Positions 1-6,515 of a DNA stretch of 13,793 nt are shown one piece after another; position 1 is the stretch's first letter, and every line of letters starts with the position of its first letter. The stretch comes from Gemmatimonadales bacterium (lineage in GTDB: Bacteria; Gemmatimonadota; Gemmatimonadetes; Gemmatimonadales; GWC2-71-9): the NCBI GenBank assembly GCA_013812695.1, contig JACCSZ010000381.1:1-13793 (forward strand), in the 5' to 3' direction. The notes below the pieces were generated by a model, which saw only the letters and a list, made by a program, of their open reading frames with translations, searched no databases and had not been told where the DNA came from. Made by a program: the position numbers and the translations under genes.

Positions 1-296
1 TATGTGGTATTGGGCGTAAGCGGCGCGGCTGGGCGGAAGCGAAGGGTCACCGGATCGCGCCAGTCCACCGTGCCGGGCACCGCCGGCGCGATGGCGAACA
101 CGGCGCGCGGATCCACGCTCCGGTCGAGCGAGCCGGCCACCGGCCGGTCGAACACCACCGTGACGGCGGTGGTCGGGGCCGCGTCGCCCGCGGGCGTGAC
201 GCGGAGGACCTTGAGCTCCGCGCCGGGGTCGAAGAGCACCCCCAGACTCGCAGCCATGGTCAGCCGGAACACGAACGATTGCGGGGTGGGCATCAT
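1..296 (-). CDS. Alpha-2-macroglobulin-like / bacterial Ig-like domain protein, N-terminal fragment
   Basis: The minus-strand frame runs from ATG at 296 off the left edge (98 full codons). After about 25 residues it has the pattern LKVLRVTPAGD, then VTVVFDRPVAGSLD, DPRAVFAI, VPGTVDWRDPVTLRFRP and LTPNTT. This is the first Ig-like (SbsA/MG-type) domain seen at the front of bacterial alpha-2-macroglobulins, large envelope proteins thought to trap foreign proteases. The fragment is too short to show the MG domains or a thioester motif, so another Ig-like surface protein is possible. The start ATG shares the sequence ATGA with the stop of the upstream membrane protein, so translation is probably coupled. 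An ATG also follows directly at 293 and another lies at 257. None of these starts gives a convincing signal peptide, which is odd for a family that is normally exported. Confidence 0.6.
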   Translation of the reverse strand, partial: MMPTPQSFVFRLTMAASLGVLFDPGAELKVLRVTPAGDAAPTTAVTVVFDRPVAGSLDRSVDPRAVFAIAPAVPGTVDWRDPVTLRFRPAAPLTPNTT

Positions 297-1324
297 CGGC
301 TCGCGCGGATCTCCGCCTCGGCTTCCTCCTCCCCCTCCAGAAACTCGTTCCGGTACATCCGGATCAGCTCGAAGAAGTAGGAGATGGCCAGCGGCCCGAT
401 CAGCAGACCGAGCAGCCCGAACCAGCTGAGGCCGGCAAAGGCGCCGATGACCGTGATGTACGGATGGATCCGCGCCCACCGGCTGAAGACGTAGGGTCGG
501 ATCACGTTGTCCACGTTGCCCACCACCACGACGCCCCAGACGGCCAGCGCGATCGCCCATCCGTACTGGCCCTCGAGGGCAAGCGCGCCGACGCCGGGCC
601 CCCAGATCAGGCCGCTGCCGACGACCGGCAGGATCGCGACGATGATGGTGACGACGCCCCAGAAGACCGCGTTGGAGAGCCCGGTGACCGCGAAGGCGAG
701 CCCCACCAGCAGTCCCTGCATCGAGGACGTGAGACCGACGCCGACCAGCGTCGAGAACGTCACGTCGCGAAACCGGACCCGCAGCACTTCGGCGTTCTCG
801 GCGCTGAAGGGGATGAACGGGCGGATCGCGTGCCACGCTCCCGCGGGGGCCACCAGCAGATAGAACAATCCGAAGAACGCGATCGTGAGCTGAATGCCGA
901 GTCGCGTGGCCGTGCCCACCACGCTGAGCGCGCTGGTGCCGGCCCACGACACGATCTGCGAGCCGAGGGCCTCGATCTGCGCGCCGATGTCGTAGGGCCC
1001 GAGGCGCATCTCCCGCAGCCGGGCCAGGAGCGGGCTTCGGATCACACCGCTGGCCATCGCCTGTGCCTCGTTGGCCACCAGGCCGATGAACGAGATGCCG
1101 GGCCCCACCACCAGCACGAGCGCGAGCAGCACGACGATACCCGCCGCCAGTCCGGGCTTGGACCCCCGCCGGACCAGCGCGTGATACAGCGGATTGAACA
1201 CGACGTAGAGCACCAGCGCGCCCATGAGTCCGGTGCTGAACGGCCAGAGCGCGTACGCCAGGCCCAGGCCCAGCACGAAAATGAGCAGGGCCGCCCGCTG
1301 TCGCTTGGTGTCGAGAAATGGCAT
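293..1324 (-). CDS. AI-2E family transporter (PerM/YdiK-like membrane protein)
   Basis: This 343-residue polytopic inner-membrane protein belongs to the AI-2E/PerM family. Members are annotated as autoinducer-2 exporters, but most have unknown substrates and some act as ion antiporters. Hydrophobic segments lie at about residues 11-29, 32-51, 59-83, 143-162, 193-214, 218-248, 254-270 and a long pair at 287-320. Family hallmarks are the ILPVVGSGLIWGP stretch (231-243), DNVIRPYVFS (272-281) and HPYITVIGAFAGLSWFGL (287-304). The tail is short and acidic (EGEEEAEAE, 330-338). The length is typical. ATG at 1324 is the only reasonable start, although no good Shine-Dalgarno sequence precedes it. The gene leads a minus-strand pair: its TGA overlaps the start of the alpha-2-macroglobulin-like gene. 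It is divergent from the hybrid kinase gene, with 120 bases between them. The transported substrate cannot be told from sequence. Confidence 0.9.
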   Translation of the reverse strand: MPFLDTKRQRAALLIFVLGLGLAYALWPFSTGLMGALVLYVVFNPLYHALVRRGSKPGLAAGIVVLLALVLVVGPGISFIGLVANEAQAMASGVIRSPLLARLREMRLGPYDIGAQIEALGSQIVSWAGTSALSVVGTATRLGIQLTIAFFGLFYLLVAPAGAWHAIRPFIPFSAENAEVLRVRFRDVTFSTLVGVGLTSSMQGLLVGLAFAVTGLSNAVFWGVVTIIVAILPVVGSGLIWGPGVGALALEGQYGWAIALAVWGVVVVGNVDNVIRPYVFSRWARIHPYITVIGAFAGLSWFGLLGLLIGPLAISYFFELIRMYRNEFLEGEEEAEAEIRASR

Positions 1325-1444
1325 GCCAAAGAGTACGAGCGGCGAGCACGCGTCGCCAGCGGCCCCGCTCTTGCCGCTCCAGGTGCGACGCGCGACATTA
1401 CGTCACCCCGACCCTCCATCCTGTAGTGCGCCGGAGTCCGGCCC

Positions 1445-3145
1445 TTGGACCTGGACAACGAACATTCCACCTCGCTCCGCGCCCCGGAGCGGGCCCACGC
1501 GCCGCGCCAGTCCGGCCCGCTGGGCGCGCTGGCCGAACCGGCCCTCGACCGCCTGACCGGTCTCGCCAGCCGGCTGCTGCGGTGCCCCGCGGCGGTGGTC
1601 TGCGCGGCCGGGGAGGATCGTCCCGTCATCCTGAGTGTGCGGGGGCCCACCGACGCCGCGTCGAACTCTCGCCCGATGCCGATAGACGAGTCATTTTGCC
1701 GGTGTGCCCTCGCCGCGAAGGCGCCGGTGGCCATCGAGGATATCCGACAGCCCGAGGCGCTCCGCGCCAACCCGGTGCTGGCGGAGCTGGGCATCGTCTC
1801 CTACGCGGGCGTCCCGCTGCTCGCGCTCGACGGCCACGTGCTCGGCAGCCTGAGCGTGGTGGACGTGCGACCGCGGCAGTGGTCCTCGGCCGAGCTGGCG
1901 GACCTGAATGATCTGGCGGCGCTCGCCGCCTCCGAGCTTCAGCATCGGCTGCACGAGGCCGACCGCCACCGCCTCGACCCGCGGCTGGTCAGGGCCGAGC
2001 GCGCGCGCGCCATCGGGCAGCTCGCGGGGGGCATCGCGCACGACTTCAACAACCTGCTCACCGGGATCATCGGGCACGTCGCGCTCCTCCAGGAGGAGCC
2101 CGGACTCTCGGAGGTCGGTCGCGAAGACCTGGCCCAGATTCACCGCTCCGCCGACCGGGCCGCCGGCCTCACGCGCCAACTGCTCGCCTACAGCCGCCGC
2201 CAGGTGCTCGCGCCGCGCGTGCTCGACCTCAACCAGCTCGTGGCCGGGTGTCTCTCGACGCTCCGCCGGCTCATGGGCGAGCGGGTTCAGGTCGTCTCAA
2301 TGCCCGCCCCGCGTCTCGATCCGGTCGTCGCCGATCCCAATCAGCTCGAGCACGTGCTCACCCAGCTCTGCGCCAACGCACGCGAGTCGATGCCCGACGG
2401 CGGTACGCTGGAGATCGCCACCCGTCAGGAGCGGATCGATACGGTAGCCGCCGCGCGGCTCCACGGGCTGCGTTCCGGTACGTACGTGCTGATGGAGGTG
2501 CGGGACACGGGGCGCGGCATGGATGGGCCGACCCTCGAGCGGATCTTCGAGCCGTTCTACAGCACCAAGGCTCCGAGTGCAGGCGCGGGGCTTGGCCTTG
2601 CGTCGGTGTACGGCATCGTGAAGCAGAGCAGCGGGCACATCGAGGCCGTGAGCGCGCCCGGCCAGGGCGCCACGTTCACGATCTACCTTCCCCGCCACGA
2701 GGGCAGCGGGCCGGTCGGCGCTGCTGAGCGTCCGCGCGAGCCGGGCGGCGGCACCGAGACGATCCTGCTCGTCGAAGATGAAGCGCAGGTGCGCGAGCTG
2801 GCCCGCCGGGTGCTCCAGCGGGCCGGCTACACCGTGCTCGCGGCGCCCGACGGCGAGGCGGCGACGGCGATCGCCGACCGGCACCCGGGGCACATCCACC
2901 TGCTCATCACCGACATGCTCCTTCCGCACCTTGGCGGCCGCGAGCTGGCGGCGCGCCTCGGCATTCACCGGCCGGCCATCAAGGTGATTTACGTCTCCGG
3001 CACGAGCGACAGCTCGATCGCCCGCCTCAGGCTCGTCCAGCCGGGCATGGAGTTTCTCGAGAAGCCGTTCTCCCTCGACCGGCTGCTCCGGACCGTGCGC
3101 CAGGCCTTGGGCGGCGAGGCCGACGGAGGGAGCCGGCCGACCTGA
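1445..3145 (+). CDS. Soluble hybrid histidine kinase: GAF - HisKA - HATPase_c - receiver
   Basis: This is a 566-residue cytosolic sensor kinase with no membrane segment. A GAF domain (about 30-165) is followed by HisKA with the H-box GGIAHDFNNLL (autophosphorylated His199), then HATPase_c with N-box Asn311, G1 box DTGRG (354-358), F box FEPFYST (368-374) and G2 GAGLGLA. A C-terminal receiver (about 438-556) carries acidic pair E444/D445, acceptor Asp490, and Lys540 in EKP. The HDFNN H-box with a fused receiver is a common architecture; phosphate is expected to pass from His199 to Asp490 and on to an unseen partner. The start is TTG at 1445: an in-frame TAG at 1424 bounds the frame, GGAG at 1433-1436 lies eight bases upstream, and the first in-frame ATG would cut into the GAF domain. 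The GAF ligand is unknown. The larger kinase gene follows after 106 bases. Confidence 0.9.
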   Translation: MDLDNEHSTSLRAPERAHAPRQSGPLGALAEPALDRLTGLASRLLRCPAAVVCAAGEDRPVILSVRGPTDAASNSRPMPIDESFCRCALAAKAPVAIEDIRQPEALRANPVLAELGIVSYAGVPLLALDGHVLGSLSVVDVRPRQWSSAELADLNDLAALAASELQHRLHEADRHRLDPRLVRAERARAIGQLAGGIAHDFNNLLTGIIGHVALLQEEPGLSEVGREDLAQIHRSADRAAGLTRQLLAYSRRQVLAPRVLDLNQLVAGCLSTLRRLMGERVQVVSMPAPRLDPVVADPNQLEHVLTQLCANARESMPDGGTLEIATRQERIDTVAAARLHGLRSGTYVLMEVRDTGRGMDGPTLERIFEPFYSTKAPSAGAGLGLASVYGIVKQSSGHIEAVSAPGQGATFTIYLPRHEGSGPVGAAERPREPGGGTETILLVEDEAQVRELARRVLQRAGYTVLAAPDGEAATAIADRHPGHIHLLITDMLLPHLGGRELAARLGIHRPAIKVIYVSGTSDSSIARLRLVQPGMEFLEKPFSLDRLLRTVRQALGGEADGGSRPT

Positions 3146-3251
3146 GATCCGGCAACTCCTCGACCGTACCTCCTGAGCGATATACATTCGGGGCACGCTT
3201 CGAGCGGGCGGCCCCTCGCCGCCATCCGCTGCCGTCCCAAAGGTCGCACTC

Positions 3252-5900
3252 GTGGTCTCTGCCCTCCCTGATCTGCTGGCGCGCACGCCTGCTGCCGCCC
3301 TGGCCGCGCTCGCCCTGGCCATGGTGCTGGCGCTCCTCGCCCTGTTCTGGGCGGAGCGGCGCCGGCGGCTTCGGGCCGAGCACGCGGGGGGCATCGCGGC
3401 CGGCCAGCTCCGGACGATCACCGCCAGCATGCGGGAAGGGGTGATCGCCTACGACATGGACCGGCAACTCACCGTGGTGAACCCCGCGTTCGAGCGGCTC
3501 ACCGGCTACGACGCCGAAGATCTCCGCGACCAGGAATTCCTGCAGTATGTCCACCCCGACGACCGGCCCGCCCTGCTCGCCGAATGGGAGCGACTCGCGG
3601 GCGGCGGTTCGCTCCGCGACCAGGAGTATCGGGTGGTCACCCGCACCGGTCAGGTGCGCTGGTGCGCCAGCGCCTGGGAGCCGCTTCGCGACGAGCAGGG
3701 CCGGCAGATCGGCTACCTCGGCACCGAGTTCGACATCACCGAGCGCAAGCTGGCCGAGGAGGAGATGCGGCTCGACACCGAGGTCTTCCAGGCGCTCATG
3801 GAGGTGCAGCAGGCGGTGGCGGCGGCGGGCCTCGACTCGGCCACCGTGATGCACGTGATCGCGGAGCGCAGCCGCGCGCTCACCGGCGCGTCCGGTGTCG
3901 TGGTCGAGACGGTCGAGGACGACATGCTCGTGCCCCGGGTCCGGATCGGCGTCGAGAGCCCGCAGTTCCGCGTGAGCGGTAGTCTGTCCGGCGCCTGCGT
4001 CAGCACCGGCGAGCTCCAGCGCTCGGACGACGTCCGCACCGACGCCCCCATCGAGCACGACGCGTATCAGACGCAGGGCATCCGCTCGATGCTGGTGGTC
4101 CCGCTCCGCGACGACCAGCGCATCATCGGCGCGCTCAAGGTCGTGTCGCCCACACCCGCCGCGTTCAGCGACCGGGACGCCAAAGCCCTCCGGCTGCTCG
4201 GCGGGCTGGTGGGGGCCTCGCTCGAGCACGCCGCCGCCTACGAATCGCGCCACTGCCGGCTCGAGGAGCGCACTCAGGCGCTCCAGGAGAGCGAGCAGCG
4301 GTTCAAGCAACTCGTGGACGCGGCGCAGGAAGGGATCTGGGTGTCGGATGACCGCGGCGTCATCACCTACGTGAACCAGCGCATGGCCGACCTGCTCGGC
4401 TACCCCAACGGCGCGCTGCTCGGGCGGCCGGTTTCCGATTTTCTCGACGCCACGGCGCGAGCCGGGGCCCATCGCCCGCTCAGCCGGCCCGAAGCCGGCG
4501 GCGAGCGCCGCGACCTCCGCTTCCGCCGGCAGGACGGCACCGAGCTCTGGGTGTTCGCGTCGGCGAGCCCGATCACGGGCCGGGACGGCGCGGCCGTCGG
4601 CACCGTGGGCATGATCACCGACATCAGTGATCGCAAGCGCGACGAGGAACGCCTCCGGCGCTCGGCCGAGCGCCTGGGCGTGCTGCACGACGTGGATCAG
4701 GCGATCCTCGCCGCGCGCTCGCCGGCCGAGATCGGCCGCGCGGCACTCGGTCGCGTGCGCCGGCTGGTGCCGTGCACCCGCTGCACGGTCCTGCTGTTCG
4801 ATTTTCCCGCCGGACAGGCGGAGCTGATCGCCGGCTTCGCCGCGGGCGCACCGCTCCCCCCGGCCACGGTGCCGATGGACCAGCTCTCGCCCGGCGAGAC
4901 TCTCTGGAGGGGCGCGGCGCGGGCGATCGACGACCTGGCGGCGACGGAGTCGCCGGCCCCACTCCTCCAGCAGCTCCGCGACGAGGGAATCCGCAGCGTG
5001 CTGAGCGTCCCGCTGCTCGTGGAGTCCGAGACGATCGGTGAGATCAACCTCGCCTCGAACGCGCCGCACGCGTTCAGCGCCGAGCACCGCGACATCGCCA
5101 GGGAGATCGCGGCGCCGCTCGCCGTCGCCATCCAGCAGGCCCGGCTGCGCGAGGAGCTCGGTCGCCAGGCGGGGGAGCTCGAGCGCCGCCTGGTCGAGCG
5201 CGGCGCGGCGCTGCGCGCGGCCACCGCCGAGCTCGAGACGATGCTCTACGCCGTCTCCCACGACCTCCGCGACCCGCTCCGCCACATCTGCGGGTTCACG
5301 CAGCTCCTGCTCGACGACTCGGGGGCCGCGCTCGACCCGTCCGTGCAACACCACGCCGCGCGGATTCGCGACGGCGCCACCCGAATGTCGAGCCTGGTGG
5401 ACGACCTGGTGCACCTCGGTCGGGTATCGCGGCAGGACCTCATGCGCCGCCCGGTGGACCTGACCCTGCTGGCCGAGGACGTGGTGAGCCAGCTGCAGCC
5501 GCAGGCCAACGGCCGCGAGGTCGAGTGGCACGTGCAACCGCTGCTCACCGTCGACTGCGACGCCGTGCTCGTTCGCGCCGCGCTCCTCAGCCTGCTGGCC
5601 AACGCGCTCAAGTTCACCCGGCCGCGCGATCGCGCGGTGATTACGGTGCGGCCGATCGAGCACCAGGGCCAGGCCGGCCTGGCCGTGCAGGACAACGGCG
5701 TCGGGTTCAAGATGGCGTACGCCGGCAAGCTGTTCGGCGTGTTCCAGCGGCTCCACCGCTCGGACGAGTTCGAGGGCAACGGCGCGGGGCTCGCGCTCGT
5801 GCAGCGCGTGGCGAATAAGCACGGCGGGCGGGTGTGGGCCGATTCGGGTGCGCAGGGCGGCGCCACGTTCTATCTCACGCTGGGTGCGCCGGCCGCCTGA
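3252..5900 (+). CDS. Membrane-anchored multi-sensor histidine kinase: TM - PAS - GAF - PAS - GAF - HisKA - HATPase_c
   Basis: This 882-residue kinase has one hydrophobic segment (about 13-33) followed by an arginine cluster, so it is held at the inner membrane with its sensors in the cytoplasm. The order is PAS1 (about 50-165, ending TEFDITERK), GAF1 (about 175-328), PAS2 (about 345-463, ending TDISDRK), GAF2 (about 472-632), a short coiled linker, HisKA with YAVSHDLRDPLRH (His670), and HATPase_c with Asn784, DNGVG (814-818), a KLFGVFQRLH F box and EGNGAGLAL. The H-box style matches Cph1-like and other phytochrome-type kinases, but there is no PHY domain and I see no bilin-binding signature. 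GAF2 contains CTRC (508-511), a possible redox pair. The start is GTG at 3252 with AAAGG at 3239-3243, eight bases upstream. The stop overlaps the next start by one base (TGATG), strongly suggesting that the downstream regulator is its partner. Confidence 0.9.
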   Translation: MVSALPDLLARTPAAALAALALAMVLALLALFWAERRRRLRAEHAGGIAAGQLRTITASMREGVIAYDMDRQLTVVNPAFERLTGYDAEDLRDQEFLQYVHPDDRPALLAEWERLAGGGSLRDQEYRVVTRTGQVRWCASAWEPLRDEQGRQIGYLGTEFDITERKLAEEEMRLDTEVFQALMEVQQAVAAAGLDSATVMHVIAERSRALTGASGVVVETVEDDMLVPRVRIGVESPQFRVSGSLSGACVSTGELQRSDDVRTDAPIEHDAYQTQGIRSMLVVPLRDDQRIIGALKVVSPTPAAFSDRDAKALRLLGGLVGASLEHAAAYESRHCRLEERTQALQESEQRFKQLVDAAQEGIWVSDDRGVITYVNQRMADLLGYPNGALLGRPVSDFLDATARAGAHRPLSRPEAGGERRDLRFRRQDGTELWVFASASPITGRDGAAVGTVGMITDISDRKRDEERLRRSAERLGVLHDVDQAILAARSPAEIGRAALGRVRRLVPCTRCTVLLFDFPAGQAELIAGFAAGAPLPPATVPMDQLSPGETLWRGAARAIDDLAATESPAPLLQQLRDEGIRSVLSVPLLVESETIGEINLASNAPHAFSAEHRDIAREIAAPLAVAIQQARLREELGRQAGELERRLVERGAALRAATAELETMLYAVSHDLRDPLRHICGFTQLLLDDSGAALDPSVQHHAARIRDGATRMSSLVDDLVHLGRVSRQDLMRRPVDLTLLAEDVVSQLQPQANGREVEWHVQPLLTVDCDAVLVRAALLSLLANALKFTRPRDRAVITVRPIEHQGQAGLAVQDNGVGFKMAYAGKLFGVFQRLHRSDEFEGNGAGLALVQRVANKHGGRVWADSGAQGGATFYLTLGAPAA

Positions 5901-6358
5901 TGCTGCCGGACGAGCTGGACCTCCTGCTCGTCGAGGACGATCCGCTCGAGGCGGAGCTCCTGCTTCGTCCGCTCCGCGAGCTGGCCGCGCCCGAGCGCAT
6001 CGGCGTTGCCCGGGACGGCGAGGAAGCGCTCGATTACCTGCTCGGCCGCGGGGCCTACCGCCACCGCCTCGGCGGCCTCCTGCCGCGCCTCGTGCTCTTG
6101 GAGCTCAAGCTTCCGCGGCTCGACGGTGTCGAGGTCCTGCGGACGCTTCGGGCCAGCCCGCGCACCGCGACCATCCCCGTGGTCCTGCTCACCTCGTCGG
6201 CCGAGCCGCGCGAGCTGACGCAATGCTACCAGGCCGGCGCCAACAGCTGCGTTCGGAAGCCGGTCGAGTTCAGGGATCTCGCGGAGACGCTGCGGACGCT
6301 GGGCCGATACTGGCTCCGCCTGAACCGCGCGGCGTCGGACCGGGTAGCGGTGGGGTAG
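5900..6358 (+). CDS. Rcp1-like single-domain response regulator with Glu in place of the phosphoacceptor Asp
   Basis: This 152-residue stand-alone receiver has no DNA-binding or enzymatic output domain. It is of the Rcp1 type that usually partners phytochrome-like kinases: LLLVEDDPLEAELL at the N-terminus, DGEEALDYL, LKLPRLDGVEVL, IPVVLLTSS, GANSCVRKPVEF, and a helical tail ending GRYWLRLN. The acidic pair E12/D13, switch Thr98 and Lys120 are present. The residue where these proteins have the acceptor Asp, in the usual LLDLNLP motif, is Glu68 here (LLELKLP, GAG at 6101-6103). Such a receiver probably cannot take phosphate in the normal way. Asp-to-Glu at this site can mimic the phosphorylated state in some receivers (NtrC is the known case). 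The ATG at 5900 shares its A with the kinase stop, so it is translationally coupled. An upstream extension of this frame would lie inside the kinase gene and is not credible. Confidence 0.88.
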   Translation: MLPDELDLLLVEDDPLEAELLLRPLRELAAPERIGVARDGEEALDYLLGRGAYRHRLGGLLPRLVLLELKLPRLDGVEVLRTLRASPRTATIPVVLLTSSAEPRELTQCYQAGANSCVRKPVEFRDLAETLRTLGRYWLRLNRAASDRVAVG

Positions 6359-6420
6359 ATCGTAGTGACACTTTCCGGCGACGGTGGTCGTCCGGTATCC
6401 TCCTGATGGACCTGCCCTGT

Positions 6421-6488
6421 TGTCATCCTGACCGCAGCGAAGGAGCCATGCCGCAGGTGTTGCCTCCTTCGCTCCCCTCAGGATGACA
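6421..6488. repeat. REP-like palindromic element (25-base inverted repeat, 18-base loop)
   Basis: The left arm at 6421-6445 begins TGTCATCCTGA and the right arm at 6464-6488 ends TCAGGATGACA. Pairing is 22 of 25 positions, with mismatches only in the central three bases of a GCGG/CCCC patch, around an 18-base loop. There is no T-run, so it is not a standard intrinsic terminator, although as RNA it would form a strong hairpin between the response-regulator and peptidase genes. The core TGTCATCCTGA...GCGAAGGA resembles a dispersed repeat I recall from GC-rich environmental genomes. No second full copy lies in this window, so its repeated nature is an inference. Confidence 0.75.
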
Positions 6489-6515
6489 CTTGTTCCTTCA
6501 AGCGCCGAGCCCGCC

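Noticed and set aside
464..1426. 320-codon plus-strand open frame
   Set aside because: It is antisense to the AI-2E family gene, is rich in His, Asp and Arg, and has no domain.
1623..1635. GTCATCCTGAG inside the hybrid kinase gene as a second repeat copy
   Set aside because: Only about 11 bases match, no second arm is present, and the sequence codes for conserved GAF residues.
3172..3192. GATATACATT as a -10 promoter element before the membrane kinase
   Set aside because: It is suggestive, but no matching -35 element lies at normal spacing, so it is not listed as a feature.
3207..3223. GGCGGC/GCCGCC hairpin between the two kinase genes as a terminator
   Set aside because: It has only a six-base GC stem, no following T-run, and such pairs are frequent by chance at this GC content.
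3027..5822. 931-codon open frame on the minus strand
   Set aside because: It lies opposite the membrane kinase, whose domains are unmistakable. Long antisense frames are expected in very GC-rich genes, and its composition (His, Arg, Glu-rich, no domain) is that of a shadow.
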